Shown here piece after piece: positions 34,823 to 44,260 of a DNA stretch of 64,000 nucleotides; within the stretch, counting starts at the first letter, position 1; each line of letters begins with the position of its first letter. Made by a program: the position numbers and the translations under genes. The stretch is from contig NZ_RZNC01000002.1 in NCBI RefSeq assembly GCF_004078655.1, positions 496,001-560,000 of the forward strand, written 5' to 3'. The stretch comes from Labedella populi. GTDB lineage: Bacteria > Actinomycetota > Actinomycetes > Actinomycetales > Microbacteriaceae. Below the pieces are notes generated by a model that was not told where the DNA came from, made no database searches, and saw nothing but the letters and a program-made list of their open reading frames with translations.

Positions 34823-34853
34823 GGCGGGACAACCGAACATCGGGCCGCACACG

Positions 34854-35049
34854 CGATGCGGGAGAGCCGGTACGCCGGCACCGAAGGAGCAAGCCTCCCC
34901 GCCAATCTCTCAGGTTTCGTACCGCATCGAACTGGCCACTCTGGAAAGTGGACGACGCTCCGATCATCGGTTGCGCACGCCCCGCCGACGGTGAAAGTCC
35001 CGCGTTCGCGCGGTGCGAAACTCTCAGGCCCATGACAGAGGGGGAGTTC
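34854..35049 (+). ncRNA. Tandem glycine riboswitch controlling gcvTHP
   Basis: Aptamer 1 is closed by CGATGCGG (34854-34861) and CCGCATCG (34922-34929) and contains GGGAGAGCC, GCACCGAAGGAGCAAGCC and AATCTCTCAGG. Aptamer 2 (about 34932-35049) contains CTGGAAAG, GCCGACGGTGAAAGTC, AAACTCTCAGGCCCATGACA and GAGGGGGAGTTC. These are the conserved cores of the glycine riboswitch, and the two-aptamer layout is classic. It lies 86 nt before gcvT, so it likely turns on the glycine cleavage genes when glycine is high. Confidence 0.95.
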
Positions 35050-35134
35050 CCGACAACGCGCGTCGCGCCGTCGTCGAGGGGGTGGTCGTCGGCAGCGTCG
35101 GCGGGCCTCCGCGACGATCGATCAAGGAGAACTC

Positions 35135-36259
35135 GTGCCCGATCTTCCCCGCTCCAGTCCGCTCGGCGACATCCACGTCGCCCTCGGCGCGGCCTTCACC
35201 GACTTCGCCGGCTGGTCGATGCCCGTGAAGTACTCGAGCGATCTCGCCGAACATCATGCCATCCGGAACGCCGCCGGAATCTTCGACATCTCCCACATGG
35301 GCGAGATCGCCGTGCGCGGTCTGCGGGCCGGCGAATTCCTCGACGCGACGCTCGCCGGTCGTCTCTCGGCTCTCGACCTCATGCAGGCGAAGTACACGTT
35401 GCTGCTGAACGAGCGGGGCGGCGTCGTCGACGACCTCATCGTCTACCGCAATGGCGAGGCCGAGTACCTCGTGGTCGCGAACGCCTCGAATCGTGACGTC
35501 GTTGCGGAGGTGCTGCGGGCCGGTGCGGTCCCGTTCGATGTCTCCGTCACGGACGTGAGCGACGGCATCGCCCTCATCGCCGTGCAGGGGCCTCGCGCCC
35601 AGGAGATCCTCGAGAGGACGGCGGGGCTCGAGATCGTCGCAGGACAGGCGTCGCTCGCCGAGGTCCGGTACTACCGGGCGACCGCGGCGACCTTCGCGGA
35701 GCGCAACGTCTTCATCGGCCGCACCGGCTACACGGGAGAAGACGGCTTCGAGCTCTACGCCGACGTCCGCGACGCCGCAGCGCTGTGGTCGGCTCTCACG
35801 GTCGCCGGTGCGCCGCTCGGCCTCGTCCCCGCGGGGCTCGCATGCCGTGACACCCTCCGCCTCGAGGCCGGGATGCCGCTGTACGGACACGAGCTCGGTG
35901 CCGATCTCCTTCCCGTGCAAGCGGGCCTCGGCCGAGTGGTCGCCCTGACGAAGGACACCGACTTCCCGGGCCGAGCCGCCGTCGAAGCCGGTGCTCCCGC
36001 CGGTTCTCGCGTGCTCGTCGGACTCGTCGCCGAGGGTCGCCGCGCCGGCCGCGCCGGCTACGCCGTCCTCTCCGCCGACGGCGAGCCGGTCGGCGAGATC
36101 ACGAGCGGTGCCCTCTCGCCGACCCTCGGGCACCCCATCGCCCTCGCGTACGTCGACCCGGACTCCTCCACGGTCGGCACGTCCCTCGCCATCGACGTCC
36201 GTGGCTCGCGCATCCCCGCGACCGTCACGACCCCGCCCTTCTACTCGAGAAAGAAGTGA
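35135..36259 (+). CDS. gcvT: Glycine cleavage system T protein (aminomethyltransferase)
   Basis: 374 residues. Transfers the methylene of the aminomethyl-lipoyl arm to tetrahydrofolate and releases ammonia. Folate-domain motifs are [56 protein letters not shown] and [14 protein letters not shown], with [13 protein letters not shown] toward the C-terminus. GTG 35135 has AAGGAGA 5 nt upstream. It is the first gene after the glycine riboswitch. The stop overlaps a possible GTG start of gcvH. Confidence 0.96.
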   Translation: MPDLPRSSPLGDIHVALGAAFTDFAGWSMPVKYSSDLAEHHAIRNAAGIFDISHMGEIAVRGLRAGEFLDATLAGRLSALDLMQAKYTLLLNERGGVVDDLIVYRNGEAEYLVVANASNRDVVAEVLRAGAVPFDVSVTDVSDGIALIAVQGPRAQEILERTAGLEIVAGQASLAEVRYYRATAATFAERNVFIGRTGYTGEDGFELYADVRDAAALWSALTVAGAPLGLVPAGLACRDTLRLEAGMPLYGHELGADLLPVQAGLGRVVALTKDTDFPGRAAVEAGAPAGSRVLVGLVAEGRRAGRAGYAVLSADGEPVGEITSGALSPTLGHPIALAYVDPDSSTVGTSLAIDVRGSRIPATVTTPPFYSRKK

Positions 36260-36261
36260 CC

Positions 36262-36636
36262 ATGACCGACCTCACGACCCTCCACTACACGACCGAACAC
36301 GAGTGGATCGCCGTCGACGGCGATGTCGCGACCGTCGGGATCACCGACTTCGCGGCCGACAAGCTCGGAGACGTCGTCTTCGTCGAACTGCCCGAGGTCG
36401 GGGGATCCGTCACCGGCGGCACCGTCGTCGGTGAGATCGAGTCGACCAAGTCCGTCGGCGAGCTCTACGCCCCCGTCGACGGCGAGGTCGTCGAGACGAA
36501 CCAGACCGTCGTCGACGACCCGTCGCTCGTCAACAGCGATCCCTTCGGCGAGGGCTGGCTCGTGAAGGTTCGCTTCACCGCGCTGCCGGACGGCCTGCTC
36601 GACCGCGACGCCTACACGACCCTGGTCGGCGAGTGA
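36262..36636 (+). CDS. gcvH: Glycine cleavage system H protein
   Basis: 124 residues from ATG 36262. A lipoyl-carrier fold: [23 protein letters not shown], and lipoylated K63 in [19 protein letters not shown]. It shuttles the aminomethyl group between GcvP and GcvT. An earlier GTG at 36256 overlapping the gcvT stop is an alternative; the family N-terminus matches the ATG better. The stop overlaps the gcvP ATG (TGATG). Confidence 0.95.
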   Translation: MTDLTTLHYTTEHEWIAVDGDVATVGITDFAADKLGDVVFVELPEVGGSVTGGTVVGEIESTKSVGELYAPVDGEVVETNQTVVDDPSLVNSDPFGEGWLVKVRFTALPDGLLDRDAYTTLVGE

Positions 36637-39476
36637 TGGCGGAGCGCTTCTCCGACCGGCACATCGGCACGACGGCGGCGACGCAGCAGGTGATGCTCGA
36701 CGCCGTCGGATACGGCAGTGTCGACGAGCTCATGGACGCCGCCGTGCCGGGGGCGATCCGTCTCACCGCCCTCGGCACCTCCGTGATCCCCGAGCCGGCC
36801 GACGAGCGCGGAGCCCTCGCCGAACTGCGCGGTCTCGCGGCCCGCAACGCGGTCAACCGCTCGCTCATCGGCCTCGGCTACTCCGGCACGATCACGCCCG
36901 CCGTCATCACGAGGAACGTCCTCGAGAATCCGTCGTGGTACACGGCGTACACGCCGTATCAGCCCGAGATCTCGCAGGGGCGCCTCGAGGCCCTCATCAA
37001 CTTCCAGACGATGGTGACGGACCTCACCGGCCTGCACACCGCGAACGCGTCGATGCTCGACGAGGGCACCGCCGTCGTCGAGGGAATGCTGCTCGCGCGA
37101 CGCGCATCGAAGTCGGCGTCGCCCGTCTTCCTCATGGACTCCGACGCGCTGCCGCAGACGAAGGCGCTGCTGCTCGGGCGCGCCGAGCCCGTCGGCATCG
37201 AGATCGTGGAGGTCGACCTCGCGGCCGCCGATGAGCTGCCCGAGGCCTTCGGTGCATTCGTGCAGTACCCGGGAGCGTCCGGGCGGCTGTGGGATCCGAG
37301 CGACGTCGTCGAGCGGGTCCACGGGATGGGCGGCCTCGCGGTCGTCGCGGCTGACCTGCTCGCCCTCGCGCTCGTCCGCTCGCCCGGTGAGTTCGGGGCG
37401 GACATCGCCGTCGGCACGACGCAGCGCTTCGGCGTCCCGCTCGGCTTCGGCGGTCCCCACGCCGGCTATCTCGCGGTCCGCTCGGGTCTCGAGCGCCAGA
37501 TGCCGGGCCGACTCGTCGGCGTGAGCCAGGACGCAGCCGGTCACCCGGCCTATCGCTTGACGCTCCAGACGCGTGAGCAGCACATCCGTCGCGAGAAGGC
37601 GACGTCGAACATCTGCACGGCGCAGGTCCTCCTCGCCGTGATGGCCTCGATGTACGCCGTCTACCACGGCCCCGAGGGGATCCGCCGGATCGCGCACGAG
37701 GTCGCGGATCGCGCGGCCTCTCTCGTCGACGCGCTCGAGAGCGCGGGTGTCGACGTCGTCTCGAGCGACGTCTTCGACACCGTGAGGGCCGTCGTCCCCG
37801 GCCGCGCCGCCGACGTCGTGCGCTCGGCGCACGAGCAGGGCCTCCTCCTCTGGCAGGTCGACGCGGACACGGTCCAGGTCGCCGTGGACGAGACCACGGA
37901 ACACGCCGACCTCGAGGTCGTCGTCTCGCTCCTCGGAGGGACATCCCTTCCCGCGGAGCCGACGACACGTATTCCCGCGAGCCTCGAGCGCACGAGCGAC
38001 TACCTCACGCACGAGGTGTTCAACGCGCACCGTTCCGAGACGGCGATGATGCGCTACCTCAAGACCCTCGCCGACCGCGACTACGCGCTCGACCGCGGCA
38101 TGATCCCCCTCGGCTCCTGCACGATGAAGCTCAACGCGGCGACCGAGATGGAGGCCGTCACCTGGCCGGAGTTCGCCGCGCTCCACCCGTTCGCGCCCGA
38201 GGGAGATGTGGACGGCTCGCTCGAACTCATCGCGCAGCTCGAGCGGTGGATGGCCGAGGTGACGGGGTACGACTCGGTCTCGCTGCAGCCGAACGCCGGG
38301 AGCCAGGGCGAGCTCGCGGGGCTCCTCGCGATCCGCGGCTACCACCGCTCGCGCGGGGACGACGCTCGAACGGTGTGCCTCATCCCGCAGAGCGCCCACG
38401 GCACCAATGCGGCCTCGGCCGTCCTCGCGGGCATGAAAGTCGTCGTCGTCGCATGCGACGAGCTCGGCAACGTCGACCTCGACGACTTGCGTGCGAAGAT
38501 CGCGCAGCACGCCGAGTCGCTCGCGGCGCTCATGATCACGTACCCGTCGACGCACGGCGTCTACGAGCACGAGGTCCGCGCGATCACCGACGCCGTGCAC
38601 GAGGCCGGCGGCCAGGTCTACGTGGACGGGGCGAACCTCAACGCCCTCCTCGGCTACGCCCGGTTCGGCGACTTCGGCGGCGACGTCTCACACCTCAACC
38701 TGCACAAGACGTTCTGCATCCCGCACGGCGGTGGCGGACCGGGAGTCGGTCCCGTCGCCGCGAAGGCGCACCTCGCGCCCTTCCTGCCCGGCCACCCCAT
38801 GGCGCAGCGCGCGGAGCACGACGGTCACGAGCACGGGGGCGTTCCCGTCTCGGCCGCACCGTACGGCAGCGCGAGCATTCTCCCGATCTCGTGGGCGTAC
38901 GTCCGCATGATGGGCTCGGAGGGGCTGCGCGCAGCGACGGGGGCTGCCGTCCTCTCCGCGAACTACATCGCGGCGCGTCTGCGGGACCACTTCCCGGTGC
39001 TGTACACGGGCGACGCCGGGCTCGTCGCGCACGAGTGCATCCTCGACCTCCGGCCGCTCCGCGAGGCGACGGGGGTCACGGTCGACGACGTCGCGAAGCG
39101 ACTCATCGACTACGGCTTCCACGCGCCGACGATGTCCTTCCCGGTCGCCGGCACGCTCATGGTCGAGCCGACCGAGAGCGAGGACCTCGCCGAGATCGAC
39201 CGATTCGTCGACGCGATGATCGCGATCAAGGCCGAAGCCGACGCCGTCGGAGCGGGGGAGTGGCCGCGCGACGACAACCCCCTCGTGAACGCCCCGCACA
39301 CGGCGGAGAGCGTCATCGACGATGGCTGGGAGCACGCCTACTCACGCGAGAAGGCCGTGTACCCGGTGCGGAGTCTCGTGCGCTCGAAGTACTGGCCTCC
39401 CGTGCGCCGCATCGACCAGGCGTTCGGCGACCGCAACCTCGTGTGCTCGTGCCCGCCTCCCGAGGCGTTCGCCTGA
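36636..39476 (+). CDS. gcvP: Glycine dehydrogenase (decarboxylating), P protein
   Basis: 946 residues in the fused single-chain form (P1 and P2 together). N-terminal [57 protein letters not shown] in segments, and the PLP lysine K691 in [18 protein letters not shown] are present. It decarboxylates glycine and loads the aminomethyl group on lipoyl-GcvH. No L protein gene is adjacent, as usual because dihydrolipoamide dehydrogenase is shared. Start ATG 36636 overlaps the gcvH stop; GTG 36633 is possible. Confidence 0.97.
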   Translation: MAERFSDRHIGTTAATQQVMLDAVGYGSVDELMDAAVPGAIRLTALGTSVIPEPADERGALAELRGLAARNAVNRSLIGLGYSGTITPAVITRNVLENPSWYTAYTPYQPEISQGRLEALINFQTMVTDLTGLHTANASMLDEGTAVVEGMLLARRASKSASPVFLMDSDALPQTKALLLGRAEPVGIEIVEVDLAAADELPEAFGAFVQYPGASGRLWDPSDVVERVHGMGGLAVVAADLLALALVRSPGEFGADIAVGTTQRFGVPLGFGGPHAGYLAVRSGLERQMPGRLVGVSQDAAGHPAYRLTLQTREQHIRREKATSNICTAQVLLAVMASMYAVYHGPEGIRRIAHEVADRAASLVDALESAGVDVVSSDVFDTVRAVVPGRAADVVRSAHEQGLLLWQVDADTVQVAVDETTEHADLEVVVSLLGGTSLPAEPTTRIPASLERTSDYLTHEVFNAHRSETAMMRYLKTLADRDYALDRGMIPLGSCTMKLNAATEMEAVTWPEFAALHPFAPEGDVDGSLELIAQLERWMAEVTGYDSVSLQPNAGSQGELAGLLAIRGYHRSRGDDARTVCLIPQSAHGTNAASAVLAGMKVVVVACDELGNVDLDDLRAKIAQHAESLAALMITYPSTHGVYEHEVRAITDAVHEAGGQVYVDGANLNALLGYARFGDFGGDVSHLNLHKTFCIPHGGGGPGVGPVAAKAHLAPFLPGHPMAQRAEHDGHEHGGVPVSAAPYGSASILPISWAYVRMMGSEGLRAATGAAVLSANYIAARLRDHFPVLYTGDAGLVAHECILDLRPLREATGVTVDDVAKRLIDYGFHAPTMSFPVAGTLMVEPTESEDLAEIDRFVDAMIAIKAEADAVGAGEWPRDDNPLVNAPHTAESVIDDGWEHAYSREKAVYPVRSLVRSKYWPPVRRIDQAFGDRNLVCSCPPPEAFA

Positions 39477-39499
39477 GCAGCGATCGGGTGATCGAGTGA

Positions 39500-39544
39500 G
39501 ACGCCGCCCGTCCGTCCTGCGAGGGCCGCGTGGGCGGCGGCGTC
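39500..39544. terminator. Hairpin between gcvP and the CPBP gene
   Basis: The arms GACGCCGCC (39500-39508) and GGCGGCGTC (39536-39544) lie between the two convergent genes. Confidence 0.5.
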
Positions 39545-39557
39545 CTCTCACGCGGTC

Positions 39558-40310
39558 TCACGCCGCGAAGACGTCGGGCCAGAGCGAGACGGCGAGCGGG
39601 TAGCCCACGAACGAGACGATGTCGAGTAGTGCGTGCGCGACGATGAGCGGCATGACGCGTCCCCAGCGGAGGTAGCACCACCCGAAGACGAGACCCATCA
39701 CGATGTTCCCGACGAAGGGCCCGTATCCCTGATACAGGTGGTAAGTCCCGCGGAGGAGGGCGGCCGCGCCGATGATGAGCCACGGCGACCATGCGAGCTC
39801 CTTCAGTCGCGTGAAGAGGTAGCCGATCACGATGACCTCCTCGACGAGGGCGGCGCGGAGGGCGGAGAAGACGAGCATCGGGACCGTCCACCAGTACGTG
39901 TCGAGCGACGAGGCCTCGACCGCCAGATTGATGCCGATGAGGCGGCTCACGGCGAAGAACACGATTCCCGGGACGCCGATCGCGAGGAACAGCCCGACGC
40001 CGCCCAGGGCATCGGCGCCCGGGCGACGGAGATCGAGGCCGATCCGGTCGAAGGCGGTCCGTGTCGGCAGCCACAACAGGAAGAGCGCGAGCGCGACGGG
40101 CACGAGATCGAAGAAGTGTGAGAGGAACTGGTAGGTGAAGTCGAGCCACTCGCGCTCGCTCCGGGCGGGGTTCACCGAGGTGCTCTGATCGGCGAGGGCG
40201 ACGGGGGCGGTGGCCGCCGCGATGATCGCGACGAAAGAGTAGACCGCCGAGGCGCCGAGTGAGAGGCCGAGGACGATGACGATCTCCCAGCGGATGCGCA
40301 TTCGGCTCAT
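39558..40310 (-). CDS. CPBP family intramembrane protein
   Basis: 250 residues with about seven or eight membrane segments. CPBP/Rce1-type motifs are present: EEVIVIGYLFTRL (motif 1), RGTYHLYQG (motif 2 with His) and HALLDIVSFVG (motif 3, HxxxD). In motif 1 the usual EExxxR lacks the Arg at its normal position, so protease activity is uncertain. ATG 40310 is preceded by GAGGAT at 6 nt. Divergent from the SBP gene across 300 nt. Confidence 0.83.
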   Translation of the reverse strand: MSRMRIRWEIVIVLGLSLGASAVYSFVAIIAAATAPVALADQSTSVNPARSEREWLDFTYQFLSHFFDLVPVALALFLLWLPTRTAFDRIGLDLRRPGADALGGVGLFLAIGVPGIVFFAVSRLIGINLAVEASSLDTYWWTVPMLVFSALRAALVEEVIVIGYLFTRLKELAWSPWLIIGAAALLRGTYHLYQGYGPFVGNIVMGLVFGWCYLRWGRVMPLIVAHALLDIVSFVGYPLAVSLWPDVFAA

Positions 40311-40610
40311 ACGTCCATCCTCGTGTACGTAAGCGCATACGTCCTGGACCGCTGTCATGCGCCGAACGGGGCGATTCGGACCCGTCCACTGCACGCTTCG
40401 CGACGCCACGCACCAATCCTGCACGAAAATGCGATCAAACACACGAAAGCGTCGGAACACTGCAACGATCGTGAAAACTGATTACCGCTGTGTAACGGTT
40501 CGCCCCGTCGGTTTGGTGTGCCGGGAGATGGCTCCTAGGGTTCTCTGTATTCCCGTGTTCGCGTGCGCCCAGTTCCAGCGCGCCCGCGGACCGACTAACC
40601 AGGAGGAATC
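40311..40610. other. Divergent intergenic region upstream of the peptide transporter
   Basis: 300 bp, locally AT-richer at about 40430-40500. It has room for a long SBP leader, but no riboswitch fold was recognised. A near-consensus AGGAGG is at 40601-40606. No ORF is supported. Confidence 0.5.
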
Positions 40611-42257
40611 TTGAGAATCAATCGCAAGGCCGCGAGTGTCTTCGCCGTGATCGGGGCCGGTGCGCTGGCCCTGACCGGCTGCACATCCGGCGGAGAAGGC
40701 GGCGAGGGTGGCAGCGGCGGAGACTCCGCGATCATCAGCACCAACGGCAACGAGCCCCAGAACCCGCTGATCCCCACCAACACCACCGAGGTCGGCGGCG
40801 GCAAGATCGTCACCTCGATCTTCGCCGGACTCGTTTCCTACACGGCCGAGGGCGAGATCGAGAACGAGGTCGCCGAGTCCATCGAGTCCGAGGACTCGCA
40901 GAACTGGACCGTCACGCTCGAGGACGGATGGGAGTTCACCGACGGCACACCCGTCACCGCCTCCTCGTTCGTCGACGCCTGGAACTGGGGCGCCAACCCG
41001 GTGAACGCGCAGGGTGCCGCATACTTCTTCGACAACATCGAGGGCTACACGCCGGCTCCGACCGAAGAGGGTGCTGAGCTGCCCGACGCTCCCGAGATGA
41101 GCGGCCTCGTCGTCGAAGACGACCTCACCTTCACGGTCGCGCTCACCGCTCCGGAGGCCGACTGGCCCCTCCGCCTCGGATACAGCGCGTACAGCCCGCT
41201 CCCCGAGGTGGCCTTCGAGGACATGGAGGCGTTCGGCGAGAACCCGGTCGGTAACGGTCCCTACATGCTCGACGGAGAAGGCGCCTGGGAGCACGACGTC
41301 GCCATCGACCTCGTGACGAACCCCGACTACGACGGTGTCCGCAAGCCCGTCAACGACGGCCTCCGCATCGTGTTCTACGCGACGCAGGACGCGGCGTACG
41401 CCGATGTCCAGGGCGGCAACCTCGACGTGCTCGACGCCGTCCCCGACAGCGCGTTCGAGACGTACGAGGACGAGTTCGGTGACCGTGCGGTCAACCAGCC
41501 CGCGGCGATCTTCCAGGGCGTCAACATCCCCCAGTACCTCGAGCACTGGACGGGTGAGGAAGGCAAGCTGCGTCGCGCCGCCATCTCGATGGCGATCAAC
41601 CGCGACGAGGTCACGGAGATCATCTTCCAGGGCACGCGTACGCCGGCCACGGACTTCACGTCGCCGGTCATCGACGGATACTCGGACGACCTCGAGGGCG
41701 CTGAGGTTCTCGAGTACAACCCCGACGAGGCCAAGCGCCTCTGGGCTGAGGCGGACGCGATCGCCCCGTACGGCGACACCGTGTTCGACATCAGCTACAA
41801 CGCCGACGGCGGCCACCAGGCCTGGGTCGATGCGACCACGCAGAGCATCGCCAACACGCTCGGCATCAACGCCCAGGGCAAGGCCTACCCGACGTTCGCC
41901 GAGGCCCTCGGCGACCGCGAGAACCAGGCCCTGACCGGTGCGACGCGCGCCGGCTGGCAGGCGGACTACCCGTCGCTGTACAACTTCCTCGCGCCGAACT
42001 ACCTCACGGGTGCCGGCTCGAACTACGAGGGCTACAGCAGCGAGGAGTTCGACAGCCTCATCCGCGAGGGAAGCACCGCTCCGACCGTGGAAGAGGCGAC
42101 CGAACTCTACCAGCAGGCGCAGGAGGTGCTGCTCGAGGATCTGCCCACGATCCCGCTGTGGTACTCGAACGTCAACGGTGTCTCCGCTGAGACCGTCGAC
42201 AACGTCGTGTTCGGCTGGGACTCGGTTCCGCTGTACCACCAGATCACCAAGGGCTGA
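40611..42257 (+). CDS. Peptide ABC transporter substrate-binding lipoprotein (SBP family 5)
   Basis: 548 residues from a TTG start set by AGGAGG 4 nt upstream. A lipoprotein signal with lipobox LTGC (about 20-23) is followed by a Gly/Ser linker and a family 5 binding fold: GGKIVTSIFAGLVSYTAEGEIENEVAESIES, WEFTDGTPVTASSFVDAWNW, RRAAISMAINRDEVTEIIF and LPTIPLWYSNVNGVS. Such proteins deliver di-/oligopeptides to DppBC/OppBC. First gene of a five-domain importer. M. tuberculosis lpqW, a family 5 homologue, also lies beside typA. Confidence 0.93.
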   Translation: MRINRKAASVFAVIGAGALALTGCTSGGEGGEGGSGGDSAIISTNGNEPQNPLIPTNTTEVGGGKIVTSIFAGLVSYTAEGEIENEVAESIESEDSQNWTVTLEDGWEFTDGTPVTASSFVDAWNWGANPVNAQGAAYFFDNIEGYTPAPTEEGAELPDAPEMSGLVVEDDLTFTVALTAPEADWPLRLGYSAYSPLPEVAFEDMEAFGENPVGNGPYMLDGEGAWEHDVAIDLVTNPDYDGVRKPVNDGLRIVFYATQDAAYADVQGGNLDVLDAVPDSAFETYEDEFGDRAVNQPAAIFQGVNIPQYLEHWTGEEGKLRRAAISMAINRDEVTEIIFQGTRTPATDFTSPVIDGYSDDLEGAEVLEYNPDEAKRLWAEADAIAPYGDTVFDISYNADGGHQAWVDATTQSIANTLGINAQGKAYPTFAEALGDRENQALTGATRAGWQADYPSLYNFLAPNYLTGAGSNYEGYSSEEFDSLIREGSTAPTVEEATELYQQAQEVLLEDLPTIPLWYSNVNGVSAETVDNVVFGWDSVPLYHQITKG

Positions 42258-42289
42258 TCCAGGGCGTACCCTGTATTAGTCGTACTCCC

Positions 42290-42321
42290 GGTGTCCGGGG
42301 CGCACCAGCGCCCCGGACACC
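42290..42321 (+). terminator. Hairpin between SBP and permease genes (attenuator-like)
   Basis: A 14-bp perfect GC-rich stem (42290-42303, 42308-42321) and ACCA loop, 33 nt after the SBP stop and inside the operon. A smaller CAGGG/CCCTG hairpin precedes it at 42260-42273. Partial termination or 3' protection would give more SBP than permease. Confidence 0.75.
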
Positions 42322-42390
42322 CTGGTGAGTAGGCTCCTTCCATCTCATGATTGCGATCCTTATGCTTCCGATTTCTGGCGTGGGCATCTG

Positions 42391-43320
42391 ATGCTCTGGT
42401 ACGTCGGTCGACGACTCCTCCAACTGATCCCCGTGTTCTTCGGGGCGACGTTCCTCATCTACTTCATGGTCTTCTCGCTCCCGGGCGACCCCATCGCTGC
42501 GCTCTTCGGCGACCGCCCGCCGTCGCAAGCGGTCATCCTCGCCCTGCGCGAGCAGTACCACCTCGACGAGCCCTTCATCGTTCAGTACCTCTACTACGTC
42601 GGAGGCATCCTCACCGGCGATCTCGGAACGACCTACTCGGGACGACCGGTCGGCGACCTCCTCGCGTCGGCGTTCCCGATCACGTTCCGCCTCGCGATGC
42701 TCGCCCTCGCCTTCGAAGCGGTCGCCGGTATCCTCGTCGGACTCATCGCCGGTCTCCGCAAGGGCAAGCTCTTCGACGCGAGCGCGCTCGTCGTGAGCCT
42801 CCTGCTCATCTCGGTACCCACGTTCGTACTCGGTTTCGTCTTCCAGTACGTCTTCGCGATCCAGCTCGGCTGGTTCCGGACCACGGTCGGTCCGGGGGCG
42901 CCGCTCCAGGACCTGATCCTCCCGGCACTCGTGCTCGCGTCCGTCTCGTTCGCCTACATCGTCCGCCTCACGCGAGGAAGCGTCTCGGACAACGTCAGTG
43001 CGGACTTCGTCCGCACTGCGACGGCGAAGGGCCTGTCGCGACCGCGCGTCGTGCGCGTGCACATCCTGCGCAACTCGATGATCCCCGTCATCACGTTCCT
43101 CGGTGTCGACATCGGCTCGCTCATGGTCGGGGCGATCGTGACCGAGGGCATCTTCAACATCAACGGCGTCGGCGGGACCGTCTACAAGGCCGTCCAGCTC
43201 GGCGAGGGCCCGACGGTCGTCTCCTTCGTGGCGGTCATGGTCATCGTCTACATGCTCGCCAACCTGCTCGTGGACCTGCTCTACGCAGTCCTGGACCCGA
43301 GGATCCGTTATGCCAAGTAA
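42391..43320 (+). CDS. Peptide ABC transporter permease (DppB/OppB family)
   Basis: 309 residues, six membrane segments. The N-terminus MLWYVGRRLLQLIPVFFGATFLIYFMVFSLPGDP and ATAKGLSRPRVVRVHILRNSMIPVI (EAA loop contacting the ATPase) are typical. ATG 42391 matches the family start; GTG 42325, immediately after the hairpin, is in frame and gives 22 extra residues of doubtful quality. Overlaps the next gene by 11 nt. Confidence 0.92.
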   Translation: MLWYVGRRLLQLIPVFFGATFLIYFMVFSLPGDPIAALFGDRPPSQAVILALREQYHLDEPFIVQYLYYVGGILTGDLGTTYSGRPVGDLLASAFPITFRLAMLALAFEAVAGILVGLIAGLRKGKLFDASALVVSLLLISVPTFVLGFVFQYVFAIQLGWFRTTVGPGAPLQDLILPALVLASVSFAYIVRLTRGSVSDNVSADFVRTATAKGLSRPRVVRVHILRNSMIPVITFLGVDIGSLMVGAIVTEGIFNINGVGGTVYKAVQLGEGPTVVSFVAVMVIVYMLANLLVDLLYAVLDPRIRYAK

Positions 43321-44260
43321 TGCCACTCAGGGCGACGGCCACTTCGTCGCCGACGTCGAGGAGACGCCCGTCGGTGCCGTCGACTCGTTCGACGAGTCCT
43401 CGAAGGTCCGGACGACGTGGTCGGACGCGTGGGAGTCGATGCGATCGCGCCCGATGTTCTGGATCTCCGCCGTGCTGATCCTGTTCGTCGTGATCGTCGC
43501 CGCGTTCCCGCAGCTCTTCTCCCAGACCGATCCTGCTCGCGGCTGCCTCCTGCCCGACAGCAACGGTGCCCCAGAAGCCGGGCATCCGTTCGGCTTCACC
43601 CGACAGGGCTGTGACGTCTACGCCCGCGTCATCTTCGGTGCTCGGGCGTCGCTCACGGTCGGTCTCCTCGCGACGATCCTCGTGACCGTCGTCGGAACCG
43701 TACTGGGTGCGATCGCCGGCTACTACGGCGGCTGGTTCGACTCCATCCTGTCGCGCGTCGGCGACATCTTCTTCGCGATCCCCACCGTGCTCGGTGCGAT
43801 CGTCCTCATGTCGGTGCTTCCCACGCGCGACCCGCTGACGGTCGCCCTCGTGCTCTCGCTCTTCGCCTGGCCGCAGATCGCGCGAATCATGCGCGGCGCC
43901 GTGCTGTCGGCGAAGAACGCCGACTACGTTCAGGCGTCGACGGCGCTCGGCGTCTCGAGGCTCCAGATCCTCATCCGTCACGTCGTGCCCAACGCGATCA
44001 ATCCCGTCATCGTGGTCGCGACCACGTCGCTCGGCACGCTCATCGTGGCCGAGGCCACGCTGTCGTTCCTCGGGATCGGCCTGCCGACATCGATCATGTC
44101 GTGGGGAAACGACATCGGACAGGCCCGCACCTCCGTGCAGACCGCTCCGATGGTGCTCTTCTATCCCGCCGCCGCGCTCTCGGTCACGGTCCTCTCCTTC
44201 CTTCTCATGGGAGATGTCGTCCGGGATGCGCTCGACCCGAAGGCGAGGGCCCGCCGATGA
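43310..44260 (+). CDS. Peptide ABC transporter permease (DppC/OppC family)
   Basis: 316 residues. A cytoplasmic N-terminus of about 45, the first membrane segment (FWISAVLILFVVIVAAFPQLF), then an extracellular stretch HPFGFTRQGCDVYARVIFGARASLTVGL and an EAA loop ASTALGVSRLQILIRHVVPNAINPV. Its ATG lies within the 3' end of the OppB gene, and its stop overlaps the ATPase start (ATGA), so all are co-translated. Confidence 0.93.
   Translation: MPSNATQGDGHFVADVEETPVGAVDSFDESSKVRTTWSDAWESMRSRPMFWISAVLILFVVIVAAFPQLFSQTDPARGCLLPDSNGAPEAGHPFGFTRQGCDVYARVIFGARASLTVGLLATILVTVVGTVLGAIAGYYGGWFDSILSRVGDIFFAIPTVLGAIVLMSVLPTRDPLTVALVLSLFAWPQIARIMRGAVLSAKNADYVQASTALGVSRLQILIRHVVPNAINPVIVVATTSLGTLIVAEATLSFLGIGLPTSIMSWGNDIGQARTSVQTAPMVLFYPAAALSVTVLSFLLMGDVVRDALDPKARARR

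Noticed and set aside
34001-34852. Upstream extension of the nadA frame
   Set aside because: It runs through the Nudix regulator gene in another frame and has Arg/Pro-rich composition. The ATG at 34000 has a good ribosome site.
36612-38600. 662-codon frame antisense to gcvP
   Set aside because: Repetitive charged translation typical of the antisense of a high-GC gene.
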